From assembly GCF_014651715.1 (NCBI RefSeq), contig NZ_BMXK01000007.1, positions 124,001-188,000 on the forward strand: a stretch of DNA of 64,000 bases, read 5' to 3'. Below the pieces are notes generated by a model. It ran no database searches. It was given only the letters and a program-made list of their open reading frames with translations, and was not told the origin of the DNA. The position numbers were made by a program, and so were the translations under genes. Positions within the stretch are counted from its first letter, which is position 1. The number at the start of each line of letters is the position of its first letter. The stretch comes from Zhihengliuella salsuginis (GTDB taxonomy: Bacteria > Actinomycetota > Actinomycetes > Actinomycetales > Micrococcaceae). Below are positions 1 through 8,483 of this stretch, piece after piece.

Positions 1-62
1 ACGCCGACTGGGGAGGTCCCGGAGCTCCCTGCGGCGATCCGGTCGGTGGTCGTGTCGCTCAT
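1..62 (-). CDS. N-terminus of ABC sugar permease (partial)
   Basis: The ATG at 62 overlaps the stop codon of the upstream binding-protein gene as ATGA. The frame stays open to the window edge (about 20 residues, beginning MSDTTTDRIAAGSS). Position directly after a family 1 solute-binding protein in the same operon suggests a CUT1-type membrane component. The visible residues are a polar N-terminal tail and carry no diagnostic motif, so the function is inferred from context only. Confidence 0.5.
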   Translation of the reverse strand, partial: MSDTTTDRIAAGSSGTSPVG

Positions 63-1483
63 CGGCTGCTCCCGAGGACTAGGTTGAGGTCGCGGTCCAG
101 GTTCTGCAGCGCGGCGCGCGTCTGCCGCGAGGAACCGCTCACCGCATTGGTGACGTTCTTGATCAGGGCGTTCTCCACCGCCGCCTGCTCCGGCGGCGCG
201 GGGATCGGGCCCGACGACGGGAAGCGGTCCAGGGTCTCGTAGAAGACCTGCCAGTTATTGGGCCCGGTCTCCGCGTAGAACGACGCGTTGACCATCGACC
301 GGCGGGTCGGCGTCGTCGTCGGAGCCGGCATCGCCATCTCCATCGACTCGCGCCGGGCGGAGAACTTCAGCCATTCCCACGCCGCGTCCTTGTTCTGAGC
401 CGTGCGCATGATCGCGTACCCGGCCGTGCCGAACTGGTGGCGCTGGGTGCGGTTGCGCGGGAAGAACTGGACGTCGAAGTCGTCGCTCCCCATGCCCGCC
501 TCGTGCAGGCCCTGCGCCCAGTAGCCTCCGGCCGGCGTCGCACCGACACGGCCGCTGGAGAAGAGGCCGACGAGCGAATTGCCGCCCCCTCCCTCCGGGC
601 GGACGCCGAGGCCTTCGTCCACAAGCTCGCGCATGTAGTCGAAGGATTCGAAGACGCGCTCGTCGAGGGCGTTGGATCCGTCCCAGATGAAGCCGCCACC
701 GCGGGTGGAGCGGGCCGGATCATCGGGGTAGAAACCGTCCCACAGCCAGTCGCCGCCCGGCGCCTTGCGCTCGGTCAGGAACGAGGTGTCGTTGTTGTAG
801 AGCCACGGCACGATGCCTCCGAACAGGCGGTTGGTCCAGTAGAACGGCGTGAAGCCGGCTCCCTGGGACTTCTTCATCGCCCGGAGCATCTCGGTGAAGT
901 CGTCCTGGGTCCAGTCGTCCGCCGGGCGATCCAGGCCGGCCTCGTGCAGCGTGCTGGTGTTCAGATACATGTCCGCGGCGTTCCAATCGATGGGCAGTTG
1001 GAAGAGGCTGCCCTGGTACATGAACGCCTCGACGAGGCTCGGGTGCACGTCGTCGAAGTACTCCCGCAGCTCGTCCGCGTCGCGACGGATGTAGTCGTCG
1101 AGGGGCTCGGCCAGCTTCTCGGCGAAAAGCTGCGCGCCTTCCGTCGCCACGTAGACGATGTCCGGCGGACTCCCTGCGGCCACCATGGTGAGGATCTTCG
1201 CGAAGAAGTCCTTCCAGTCGGCGCCCTGGATGGCCTGGATGTGGACGTCGATTTCGGGGAACTCGCGGTGGAACTCCTCGGCCAGTCCGCGGCGCCCTTC
1301 GGCGTCGGCACTGTTGCCCAGGATGGCGATGGTGAGCCCCTCGGCCTTGCGGCCGGGAATGTCGCTCCCGGTCAGCCGCGGCCAGGCCCCGATCGTGACC
1401 CCGGCCAGCCCGAGGCCGCCCAGCGTCAACGCGCTGCGCCGGGTGAGCGTTCTGGCGGTCGATCCGCCGATCAGTTGTTTCAT
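59..1483 (-). CDS. Extracellular solute-binding protein, sugar ABC importer (family 1)
   Basis: This 474-residue protein looks like the periplasm-equivalent binding component of a carbohydrate ABC importer. The N-terminus has a twin-arginine-like signal (TRRSALTLGG near residues 14-24) followed by a hydrophobic stretch. No lipobox cysteine is visible, so it is either released or held by an uncleaved signal. The mature part has the family 1 pattern: a short segment beginning LTIAILGNSADAEGRRG, then GSPPDIVYVATEG and a central Trp-rich region typical of sugar sites. The ATG at 1483 follows a GGAAGGGACC ribosome site. It is the first gene of an operon continuing past the left edge, with its own promoter and operator at 1492-1547. 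The sugar cannot be deduced. Confidence 0.85.
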   Translation of the reverse strand: MKQLIGGSTARTLTRRSALTLGGLGLAGVTIGAWPRLTGSDIPGRKAEGLTIAILGNSADAEGRRGLAEEFHREFPEIDVHIQAIQGADWKDFFAKILTMVAAGSPPDIVYVATEGAQLFAEKLAEPLDDYIRRDADELREYFDDVHPSLVEAFMYQGSLFQLPIDWNAADMYLNTSTLHEAGLDRPADDWTQDDFTEMLRAMKKSQGAGFTPFYWTNRLFGGIVPWLYNNDTSFLTERKAPGGDWLWDGFYPDDPARSTRGGGFIWDGSNALDERVFESFDYMRELVDEGLGVRPEGGGGNSLVGLFSSGRVGATPAGGYWAQGLHEAGMGSDDFDVQFFPRNRTQRHQFGTAGYAIMRTAQNKDAAWEWLKFSARRESMEMAMPAPTTTPTRRSMVNASFYAETGPNNWQVFYETLDRFPSSGPIPAPPEQAAVENALIKNVTNAVSGSSRQTRAALQNLDRDLNLVLGSSR

Positions 1484-1491
1484 GGTCCCTT

Positions 1492-1507
1492 CCTAACACG
1501 TGTCAGG
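1492..1507 (-). promoter_or_regulatory. Palindromic operator overlapping leader of sugar ABC operon
   Basis: CCTAACAC/GTGTCAGG is a 16-bp palindrome with 7 of 8 base pairs matching and a central CACGTG. It lies just downstream of the predicted transcription start and 8 bp before the start codon of the binding-protein gene. A LacI- or TetR-type repressor site is the natural reading. The regulator is not in the window. Confidence 0.5.
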
Positions 1508-1517
1508 TCTGGCCATA

Positions 1518-1547
1518 AAGGTAGCCTCGGCACCTCGATGGTGTCAA
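1518..1547 (-). promoter_or_regulatory. Sigma-70-type promoter of sugar ABC operon
   Basis: Read on the minus strand, a perfect TTGACA (1547-1542) is followed after 18 bp by TACCTT (1523-1518). Transcription would start near 1510, immediately before the palindrome at 1492-1507. This is one of the few consensus -35 boxes seen in the window. Confidence 0.6.
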
Positions 1548-1596
1548 GCATCACACCACAGCCTCGTGCCGCCCGGTACGGACCGGGACAAGGAAA

Positions 1597-1636
1597 GCGG
1601 CTGCGGCCGGCCACTTGCGTGGCCGGCCGCAGCCGC
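1597..1636 (-). terminator. Rho-independent terminator of peptide ABC operon
   Basis: A perfect 18-bp stem (left arm 1597-1614, right arm 1619-1636) with a TTGC loop lies 25 bp after the stop of the ATPase gene. On the minus strand it is followed by CTTTCCTTG, a modest U-rich tract. Confidence 0.8.
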
Positions 1637-1661
1637 TCGACGTGCTGGTCGGATCTGGTTT

Positions 1662-3305
1662 CTAGACCAGCAGCTGACCGCCGGGGATCGCGTCCAGGAG
1701 GTTGGACGTGTACTCCGTCTGCGGAGTCGCGAAGATGTCGTCCGTCTTGCCGGATTCGACCAGCTGCCCGTCCTTCATGACCACGACGTCGTCGGCGATC
1801 TGGCGGACCACGGCGAGGTCGTGGGTGATGAACAGGTAGCTCAGCCCCAGCTCCGCCTGCAGCTTGTTCAACAGCTCGAGGACCTGGGCCTGCACCAGCA
1901 CGTCGAGGGCCGAGACGGCCTCGTCGCAGATGATGACCTCCGGCTCGAGCGCCAGTGCGCGCGCGATCGCGATGCGCTGGCGCTGCCCGCCCGAGAGCTC
2001 GTTCGGGAAGCGGTGCATCGTCGAGGCCGGCATCGAGACGTGCTCGAGCAGCTCCTTGACCTTGTTCTGCCGCGACCTGGCATCGCCGATGCCGTGGATC
2101 TTCAGCGGCTGCTCGATGGTGCGGAAGATGCTATACATCGGGTCCAGCGAACCGTACGGATCCTGGAAGATCGGCTGCACGCGGCGGCGGAACCGGAAGA
2201 GCTCCTTCTCGCTGAGCCGGCCCATGTCCTCGCCGTCGAACCGGATGGTCCCGCTCGTCGGCTCGAGCAGGTTCAGGACCATCTTGGCCACGGTAGACTT
2301 GCCGGAGCCGGACTCGCCGACCACCGCCGTCGTCGTCCCGCGCCTGACGTTGAAGGAGACGTCGTCGACGGCCAGGAAGTCCGACTTCTTCAGGCCCTTC
2401 TCGCGGATCTTGAAGACCTTGGTGAGGTTCTCGATCTCTAGCACGTTGTCCGTGCCGGACGCCGATTTCTGCGCTGCCGCCTCGTTCTCCATGCGGTGGG
2501 ACGACAACGACGGCGCCGAGTCGATCAGGCGCTTGGTGTACGGATGCTGCGGGTTGCGCAGCAGGTCGATGGCCGGGCCCGATTCGACGACCTGGCCCTT
2601 GTACATGACCACGACCTTCTCCGCGCGCTCGGCGGCCAGGCCGAGATCGTGCGTGATGAACAGGACCGCGGTGCCGAGCTCGGCCGTCATATTGTCCAGA
2701 TGGTCGAGGATCTGCCGCTGCACAGTGACGTCCAGGGCCGAGGTCGGCTCATCCGCGACGAGCAGGCGCGGCCGGCAGGAGAGGCCGATCGAGATCAGCG
2801 CGCGCTGACGCATGCCGCCCGAGAACTCGTGCGGATACTGCCCCGCGCGCCGCTCGGCGTCCGGCAGGCCGGCATTCTCGAGGGCCTCGGCGACCTTCTT
2901 GTTCATGTCCCCTCCGCCGAGGCCGTTGGCCTTGAGCGTCTCCTTCACCTGGAAGCCGATCTTCCACACCGGGTTCAGGTTGGACATCGGGTCCTGCGGA
3001 ACCATGCCGATCTGATCGCCGCGGATGTGGCGGAACTCCTTGTCGCTTGCGGCGGCGTAGTCCTTGCCGTCGAACAGGATCTGCCCGCCGGTGACCTTGC
3101 CGTTCCTGGCCAGCAGCCCCATCGCCGCCAGGGCGATCGTGGATTTGCCCGAGCCGGACTCGCCGACGATCGCGACGGACTCGCCCTGCATGACCGAGAG
3201 GTTGGCGCCGCGGACGGCCTTGACCGGTCCGTTCGCCGTGTTGAACGTGATCTCCACGTCCCGCATGTCGAGCAGCGGCTGCTCGTTCTTGTTCTGCATT
3301 TCCAT
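1662..3305 (-). CDS. Fused double ABC ATPase, peptide/nickel-type importer
   Basis: This 547-residue protein contains two complete ABC ATPase domains in tandem, equivalent to DppD and DppF joined in one chain, and would energise the importer encoded upstream. Domain 1 has Walker A GESGSGKST at residues 48-56, signature SGGMRQRALIS and Walker B LLVADEPTSALD. Domain 2 begins near residue 290 and repeats GESGSGKST, with signature SGGQRQRIAIA and Walker B VIICDEAVSALD. I chose the ATG at 3305 because it falls 2 bp after the permease stop and the protein begins right at the first domain (MEMQNKNEQPLLDMRDVE). The gene ends the operon, just before the terminator at 1597-1636. Confidence 0.93.
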   Translation of the reverse strand: MEMQNKNEQPLLDMRDVEITFNTANGPVKAVRGANLSVMQGESVAIVGESGSGKSTIALAAMGLLARNGKVTGGQILFDGKDYAAASDKEFRHIRGDQIGMVPQDPMSNLNPVWKIGFQVKETLKANGLGGGDMNKKVAEALENAGLPDAERRAGQYPHEFSGGMRQRALISIGLSCRPRLLVADEPTSALDVTVQRQILDHLDNMTAELGTAVLFITHDLGLAAERAEKVVVMYKGQVVESGPAIDLLRNPQHPYTKRLIDSAPSLSSHRMENEAAAQKSASGTDNVLEIENLTKVFKIREKGLKKSDFLAVDDVSFNVRRGTTTAVVGESGSGKSTVAKMVLNLLEPTSGTIRFDGEDMGRLSEKELFRFRRRVQPIFQDPYGSLDPMYSIFRTIEQPLKIHGIGDARSRQNKVKELLEHVSMPASTMHRFPNELSGGQRQRIAIARALALEPEVIICDEAVSALDVLVQAQVLELLNKLQAELGLSYLFITHDLAVVRQIADDVVVMKDGQLVESGKTDDIFATPQTEYTSNLLDAIPGGQLLV

Positions 3306-3307
3306 GG

Positions 3308-4321
3308 CTAGGCCTTCCGCGACTTCGGGTCCAGGGCGTCGCGCAAAGCGTCGCCGAGCATGATGAAGCTCAACACCGTGATGGACAGCGCGAGTGCCGG
3401 CCAGAACAGGATCTGGGGATTGTTGCGTACCGAGATCTGGGCGTCCGAGATGTCGTTGCCCCAGCTGACGATCGACGAGGGCAGGCCGATGCCCAGGAAG
3501 GACAATGTCGCCTCGGCGACGATGTACGTCCCGAGGGAGATCGAGGCGACGACGATGATCGGCGAGAGCGAGTTCGGCAGCACATGGCGGACCAGTGCGC
3601 CGAACTTCGAGACGCCGAGCGAACGGGCGGCCATGACGAAATCCGCGCCCTTCGCCTCGATCACGGCGCCGCGGGTGATGCGGGCGACCTGGGGCCAGCC
3701 GAAGACCACCAGCGTCAATGTCACAGTCCACGGACTCTGGTTCTCCCGGAAGGCGGGCAGCTGCATGAGGACGATCGCCCCCAGAATCAGCGGCAGGGCG
3801 AAGAAGATGTCGCCCAGGCGGGCCAGCACGGCATCCATCCAGCCGCCGTAGTAGCCGGCGAGCGCCCCGAAGGTGCCGCCGACGATCACGACTCCGATCG
3901 TCGTGAAGAGACCGACGAGCACCGAGGCCTGCGCACCGAAGATCACACGTGCGTAGACGTCGCAGCCTTGATAGGTGAACCCCAGGGGGTGCCCGGGCGC
4001 CGCTCCGCCGCGGGCATTGTCCAGACTGCAGCTTCGCGGATCCACCGATGTGAACCATTGGGGAAAGATCGACACGACGACGATCAGCAGGATCAGCGCG
4101 GCGGAGACGATGAAGAGCGGCTGGCGGCGCAGGTTCCTCCAGGCCTCTGCCCAGAAACTCAGCGGATCAGCTGTCTCGTTGACGGAGTCGACAGCCTGCA
4201 GCGGCGTCTCCTCGAGCGGGGCCACGAAGTGGGGGATATGCCGTCTGGACACCTTGCCGGCACGCTTGACATCATTCGGACTCGCCTCATTGCGGACGAT
4301 GTTCTCAGTATTCTCAGGCAT
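3308..4321 (-). CDS. Peptide/opine ABC transporter permease (DppC/OppC type)
   Basis: This 337-residue inner-membrane permease has a long N-terminal tail (about 75 residues, with WRNLRRQPLF just before the first membrane segment), as in OppC. One hydrophobic helix follows, then an extracytoplasmic loop with paired Cys residues (RSCSLDNARG and YQGCDVYA), then the BPD_transp_1 core. The EAA-like coupling loop reads GADFVMAARSLGVSKFGALVRHVLPN, and the C-terminus is GDALRDALDPKSRK. The ATG at 4321 overlaps the upstream permease gene by 8 bp, which suggests translational coupling. A longer reading to 4429 would only translate antisense-like residues inside the neighbour. Confidence 0.92.
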   Translation of the reverse strand: MPENTENIVRNEASPNDVKRAGKVSRRHIPHFVAPLEETPLQAVDSVNETADPLSFWAEAWRNLRRQPLFIVSAALILLIVVVSIFPQWFTSVDPRSCSLDNARGGAAPGHPLGFTYQGCDVYARVIFGAQASVLVGLFTTIGVVIVGGTFGALAGYYGGWMDAVLARLGDIFFALPLILGAIVLMQLPAFRENQSPWTVTLTLVVFGWPQVARITRGAVIEAKGADFVMAARSLGVSKFGALVRHVLPNSLSPIIVVASISLGTYIVAEATLSFLGIGLPSSIVSWGNDISDAQISVRNNPQILFWPALALSITVLSFIMLGDALRDALDPKSRKA

Positions 4322-5237
4322 ATCGAATCCTCGGATCGAGCAGGGCGTAGAGCAGATCCACGGCCAGATTGGCGACGACGAACACCAGGACCATGACGCT
4401 GACGACGGCGACGACAGTCGGGCTCTCACCGATCTTGATGGCGTCGAAGAGGACCTTGCCGATGCCGGGGACGTTGAAGACGCCCTCGGTGACGATCGCG
4501 CCGCCCATAAGCATTCCGAGGTCGGCGCCGAGGAAGGTGATTACCGGGATCAATGAGTTGCGCAGGACGTGAACCAGGACGACACGGCCCCGGGTGAGCC
4601 CCTTGGCACTCGCTGTGCGGACGAAGTCCGCCGAGAGGTTCTCCGCGATCTGCGTGCGGCTGAGCCGGATCACGTAGGCGAGGGATACCAGCCCGAGTAC
4701 GGTGGCGGGCAGGATCAGGTCGCCCCATCCGGCATCAGGGCCGACCGTCGGAGACGTCCAGTCCAGTTTCACGCCGAAGACGAACTGGAAGACGAAGCCC
4801 AGGACGAAGGTCGGGACGGAGATCACGACGAGCGAGAGCACGAGGACCGTCGAGTCGAAGATGCCGCCCTTGCGCAGGCCGGCGAAGACACCGAAGACGA
4901 CGCCGAAGATCGCTTCGATCGCAAGCGCCATGACGGCCAGGCGGGCGGTGACCGGCATGGCTCGAGCGACGACGTCGTTGACGGACTGGCCTGAGAACGT
5001 GGTTCCGAGATCGAGAGTGAGCAGGTTCTTGAGGTAGATGCCGTACTGGACCCAGAACGGCTGATCGAGGTTGTACTGGGCGCGCAGAGTGGCTTCGACG
5101 GCATCCGACATCGGTTTGCCGCCGGAGAGCGCCGCGATCGGATCGCCCGTTGCGAAGACCAGGAAGTAGACCAGCAGCGTGGCCCCGAAGAAGACGGGGA
5201 CCATGTGCAGGACTCTCCTGAGGGTATACATCAACAT
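4314..5237 (-). CDS. Peptide/opine ABC transporter permease (DppB/OppB type)
   Basis: The 307-residue permease has the DppB N-terminus (MYTLRRVLHMVPVFFGATLLVYFLV) and the ATGDP motif after helix 1. The large extracytoplasmic loop includes LNLDLGTT-like residues (LLTLDLGTTFSGQ), and the coupling loop reads ADFVRTASAKGLTRGRVVLVHVLRN. It ends in LDPRIRYA, as family members do. It forms the pore together with the DppC-type gene just downstream. ATG at 5237 and ATG at 5231 are both possible starts. AAAGGA lies 10 bp before the first. Confidence 0.92.
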   Translation of the reverse strand: MLMYTLRRVLHMVPVFFGATLLVYFLVFATGDPIAALSGGKPMSDAVEATLRAQYNLDQPFWVQYGIYLKNLLTLDLGTTFSGQSVNDVVARAMPVTARLAVMALAIEAIFGVVFGVFAGLRKGGIFDSTVLVLSLVVISVPTFVLGFVFQFVFGVKLDWTSPTVGPDAGWGDLILPATVLGLVSLAYVIRLSRTQIAENLSADFVRTASAKGLTRGRVVLVHVLRNSLIPVITFLGADLGMLMGGAIVTEGVFNVPGIGKVLFDAIKIGESPTVVAVVSVMVLVFVVANLAVDLLYALLDPRIRYA

Positions 5238-5263
5238 GGAGGAAGATTCCTTTAGACGTGCGA

Positions 5264-5296
5264 CGGGGCGGCAAGGAGATCGTCCTCGCCGCCCCG
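5264..5296 (-). other. Intercistronic stem-loop after the binding-protein gene
   Basis: CGGGGCGGC (5264-5272) pairs with GCCGCCCCG (5288-5296) in the 94-bp gap between the binding-protein gene and the first permease gene. There is no U-tract. Stem-loops at this position commonly protect the upstream message and favour excess binding protein; that role is inferred here. Confidence 0.5.
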
Positions 5297-5331
5297 CCGT
5301 CGGGGTCAGGCAGAATGCCTAGTCAGACGAA

Positions 5332-6960
5332 TTACTCGCCCTTGGTGATCTGGTGGTAGAGCGGCTTCCCGTCCCATCCCAGCTCGACGTTGTCGACGTT
5401 GGTGCTCCATCCGGCCTGAGCGGCCTGGTACCAGAGCGGCAGCACCGGCAGGTCCTGGAAGAGGATCTCCTGCGCCTCGTTGAACTTGACCGCAGCGTCT
5501 TCGACCGAATCCGCCTCGAGACCCTCCTGAAGCTTCGCGTCGAATTCCTCACTGGAGTAGCGGCCGTCGTTCGCTCCCGCGCCGGTGCCGTACAGCGGGC
5601 CGAGGAAGTTGTACAGCGACGGGTAGTCGCCCTTCCAGCCGGCGCGCGAAACGCCTTCGAGGCCGTCCTCGCCGACCAGATTGCGCATCTCCTTGAAGGT
5701 CGCCTTGGCGTCGAGCTCGGCCTTGATGTCCAGATTGGTGCGCAACTGGTTCGTGATTGCCTCGATGTACTCCTTGTTGCCGGCGCCATCGGTGTTCGAG
5801 GTGTACTTCAACACCTTGTCCTCGGGCCACGGCGAGATCGCATCGGCCTCTTCCCACAGCTCCTTGGCCTTCTCCGGGTTGTACTCGAGGACCTCATTGC
5901 CGGGGATATCCTCGCTGTAGCCCTCGAGAACCGGTGCGGTGAACTCCGTGGCCACCTCCTTGGTCCCCATGAAGATCTGCTCGATGATCTGCTCGCGGTT
6001 GATCGCCATGGAGATCGCCTGGCGGCGCAGCTGGCCCGCCTCGCCCTGGAACTCCTCGATGTAGTTCGGGATGACCATCGTCGCGTTGCCGGCATAGGCC
6101 TTGCTGACGCTACGGCCCTCGAGATCGTCCTGGTAGTTCGCCAAGACGCTCGGCGGCATCTCCCCGAGGACGTCCAGCTCATTCGAGAGCAGGGAGTTGT
6201 ACGCCGCGTCGTAGTTGTCGAAGATCGTGAACGTGATGCCCTCGTTGGCCGGCTCGCGCGGGCCCTCGTAGTCCTCGTTCGGGACGAGTTCGATCTGGAC
6301 CTCGTGCTTCCAGCCGTCCTCGGCGAGGATGTACGGCCCGTTGGTCACCGGCGCCTGACCGAACGCCTGCATGTCCTCGAATGCGACCTCCGGCAGGGGC
6401 ATGTAGGCCGAGTAGCCCAGGCGCTGCGGGAAATCGGCTTCCGGGCCGAGCAGTTCCACCGTGAACGTGTGATCGTCGACGACAGTCAGGCCGGAGAGCT
6501 CGTCGGCGCCGTCGTCATTGGACTGGGCGTAGCCCTTGACGGTCTCGAAGAAATACGAGCTGTTCTGGGCGTTGTCGGAATCGGCACCGTAGTTCCACGC
6601 GTCCACGAAGGACTGCGCCGTGACGGGCGTTCCATCGGAGAAGGTCGCCCCCTCCTTGATCTTGATGGTCCAGGTGATGTTGTCCTCGGACTCGACCGAC
6701 TCCGCGAGCTCCTTCTGAAGCCCGCCGTCGGCGTCGTACGAGTACAGACCCTGGTAGATCAGGTCGACGACGCGGCCGCCGCCCACCTCGTTGGTGCTGG
6801 TGGGAATCAGGCCGTTCTGCGGTTCGGTGTTGTGTGCAGTCACGACGCCGCCGGCGGCTTCGCCGCCTTCACCGCCCTCACTGGTGCCGCCGCAGGCGGT
6901 CAGGGCCAGGGCGAGCGCCGAGGTGACGGCGACGCCCTTCAAGACGCGATTCATACGCAT
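5332..6960 (-). CDS. Oligopeptide-type ABC substrate-binding lipoprotein
   Basis: This 542-residue family 5 binding protein has a lipoprotein signal ending in the lipobox LTAC followed by a Gly/Glu-rich linker. OppA-like landmarks include NTEPQNGLIPTS, the YDADGGLQKELAES segment, IKEGATFSDGTPVTA and, near the C-terminus, GWKGDYPSLYNFLGPLYG. These favour oligopeptides over sugars or nickel, although family 5 specificity is hard to call from sequence. The start at 6960 is supported by AAGGAG 7 bp upstream. It is the first gene of the four-gene importer operon, transcribed from the promoter at 7110-7138. Confidence 0.92.
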   Translation of the reverse strand: MRMNRVLKGVAVTSALALALTACGGTSEGGEGGEAAGGVVTAHNTEPQNGLIPTSTNEVGGGRVVDLIYQGLYSYDADGGLQKELAESVESEDNITWTIKIKEGATFSDGTPVTAQSFVDAWNYGADSDNAQNSSYFFETVKGYAQSNDDGADELSGLTVVDDHTFTVELLGPEADFPQRLGYSAYMPLPEVAFEDMQAFGQAPVTNGPYILAEDGWKHEVQIELVPNEDYEGPREPANEGITFTIFDNYDAAYNSLLSNELDVLGEMPPSVLANYQDDLEGRSVSKAYAGNATMVIPNYIEEFQGEAGQLRRQAISMAINREQIIEQIFMGTKEVATEFTAPVLEGYSEDIPGNEVLEYNPEKAKELWEEADAISPWPEDKVLKYTSNTDGAGNKEYIEAITNQLRTNLDIKAELDAKATFKEMRNLVGEDGLEGVSRAGWKGDYPSLYNFLGPLYGTGAGANDGRYSSEEFDAKLQEGLEADSVEDAAVKFNEAQEILFQDLPVLPLWYQAAQAGWSTNVDNVELGWDGKPLYHQITKGE

Positions 6961-7028
6961 TCAATAACTCCTTGACATTTGGTCAGACGAAGGCCCGTGA
7001 ATCTGAAGCAGACCTTTCGCCCCCTTGC

Positions 7029-7082
7029 TGAAACTCAGCGTTTCAACCCACGGGGAGCCTACACGTGCCGGACGGCACATGT
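7029..7082 (-). promoter_or_regulatory. Two inverted repeats in leader of peptide ABC operon
   Basis: TGAAAC-TCAGC-GTTTCA (7029-7045) is a perfect 6-bp inverted repeat with a 5-bp centre. ACACGTGCCG-GA-CGGCACATGT (7061-7082) is a 10-bp inverted repeat with one mismatch. Both lie in the roughly 140-nt leader between the predicted start of transcription and the binding-protein gene. They could be operators, or the second could be the terminator of the upstream E1-E2 operon. No U-tract supports the latter. Confidence 0.35.
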
Positions 7083-7109
7083 GGGCCACGTCATGGGATC
7101 TGAACAGAA

Positions 7110-7138
7110 AATTTATGACTTTGAAACGTTTGATGCAA
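7110..7138 (-). promoter_or_regulatory. Promoter of peptide ABC operon with LacI-type operator in its spacer
   Basis: On the minus strand TTGCAT (7138-7133) and TAAATT (7115-7110) are separated by exactly 17 bp, in a short AT-rich stretch. The spacer holds the 8-bp palindrome AAACGTTT (7124-7131) in the wider context TGAAACGTTTGA, one base from the perfect LacI-family-like palindrome TGAAACGTTTCA. A bound repressor would sit between the -35 and -10 elements. Confidence 0.5.
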
Positions 7139-7139
7139 A

Positions 7140-8483
7140 TCACACGTGCGTGATAAGCGAAGCCGGATCGCGCAGAATGCCCGCGATTCCAGCCAGGAAC
7201 CGGGAAGCCTGGGCCCCGTCGACCAATCGATGATCGAAGCTCAAGCTCAAGGTGAGCACCTGCCGCAGCGCGACGGCCCCCCGGTGCTCCCACGGCTGGG
7301 AGCGAACCTGTCCCATGGCGAGAATGCCCGCCTCGCCGGGATTGATGATCGGCGTTCCGGCGTCGATGCCGAAGACACCGATGTTCGTGATGGAGAACGT
7401 TCCGGACGCCAGCTCCCGCGGCGACGTCTTGCCGTCGCGCGCCCGCCCCACCAGTCCGCGCATCTCGGCCGCGAGTTCCGCCAGATCCATCCGGTTGGCG
7501 GCCTTGATGTTGGGCACCAGCAGCCCCCGGCCGGTGGCCGCGGCGATGCCGAGGTTCACGTCGCGGAAGCGGACGATCTCCCCCGCTTCGCCGTCCCACT
7601 TCGAGTTCAGCTCCGGTGTCTTGGCCAGCCACAGGCAGGCCGCCTTGGCGACCAGGGTCAGCGGCGTCAGCTTCAGGCCCTCGAACGCGCGGGATGCACG
7701 CAGCCTCTCGAGCAGTTCCATACTCTCGGTCACGTCGACTGTCAGGAACTCGGTGGCGTGCGGCGCCGTGAAGGCGCTCTCGACCATGGCCGAGGCCATC
7801 GCCTTCTGCATGCCGGTGATCCGCACCCGCTCCTCGCCCGCTGCCGACGGCGCGCTCCCCCGCTCGACCTCGGGTGCGGACGGTGCCGCGCCGGCCGACT
7901 GGACGTCGTCGCGCGTGATCAGCCCGTCGGGTCCAGTGCCGGCGAGCGCTTCGAGGTCCACGCCGAGGTCGCGCGCCAGCTTGCGCACCGGCGGGGTCGA
8001 CCGCGGGCGCTCGACCGGCCGTGCGGGCTCCTCCGCCTCGGTTGCCGGCGGCTCGGCCACCGCAACGGGTGCAGGCGTCGACTGCGGCTGCTCGCCGGCC
8101 GCAGGCACGGCGGTGCGACGGCGGCGGGCCGGCCGCGCACCGGACTCGATCGCGGCGCCGTACCCGACCAGGGTGGGCTCCCGCGCCGGTGCCCCAGCCG
8201 CCTCCGCGGCCCCGGAGGGGGCTGCGCCGGCGGAGGGTTCGGCGCCCTCGACCTCGATCGCGATCATCGGCTTGCCGACCTCGACGACCGTGCCCGGCTC
8301 CGCGTAGATCTGCGCCACGACGCCCGCGAACGGGCACGGGAGCTCCACGACGGCCTTGGCGGTCTCGACGTCGGCGATTACCTGGTTCAGGGCGACCGTC
8401 TCCCCCTCGGAGACCTTCCACGTCAGCACTTCGGATTCGGTCAGGCCCTCGCCCAGGTCCGGAAGGTTGAAGACCTTCAGCAT
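7140..8483 (-). CDS. bkdC: Dihydrolipoamide acyltransferase (E2) of a 2-oxo acid dehydrogenase
   Basis: This 447-residue E2 core transfers the acyl group from the E1-bound intermediate to CoA. The lipoyl domain is at residues 1-78, with lipoylated Lys43 in DVETAKAVVE. An Ala/Pro-rich linker leads to the peripheral subunit-binding domain (VRKLARDLGVDLEALAGTG, near residues 164-182). The catalytic domain ends with the HxxxDG motif in FDHRLVDGAQ. The ATG at 8483 has GGAGG 6 bp upstream and overlaps the E1beta gene by 7 bp. The heterodimeric E1 context favours branched-chain keto acids, because actinobacterial pyruvate dehydrogenase normally uses a single-chain AceE. The real substrate is not provable here. 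No E3 gene is nearby. Confidence 0.9.
   Translation of the reverse strand: MLKVFNLPDLGEGLTESEVLTWKVSEGETVALNQVIADVETAKAVVELPCPFAGVVAQIYAEPGTVVEVGKPMIAIEVEGAEPSAGAAPSGAAEAAGAPAREPTLVGYGAAIESGARPARRRRTAVPAAGEQPQSTPAPVAVAEPPATEAEEPARPVERPRSTPPVRKLARDLGVDLEALAGTGPDGLITRDDVQSAGAAPSAPEVERGSAPSAAGEERVRITGMQKAMASAMVESAFTAPHATEFLTVDVTESMELLERLRASRAFEGLKLTPLTLVAKAACLWLAKTPELNSKWDGEAGEIVRFRDVNLGIAAATGRGLLVPNIKAANRMDLAELAAEMRGLVGRARDGKTSPRELASGTFSITNIGVFGIDAGTPIINPGEAGILAMGQVRSQPWEHRGAVALRQVLTLSLSFDHRLVDGAQASRFLAGIAGILRDPASLITHV

Noticed and set aside
437-1780. 447-codon plus-strand frame over the sugar-binding protein
   Set aside because: Shadow of the minus-strand gene. It runs across a promoter, an operator and a terminator.
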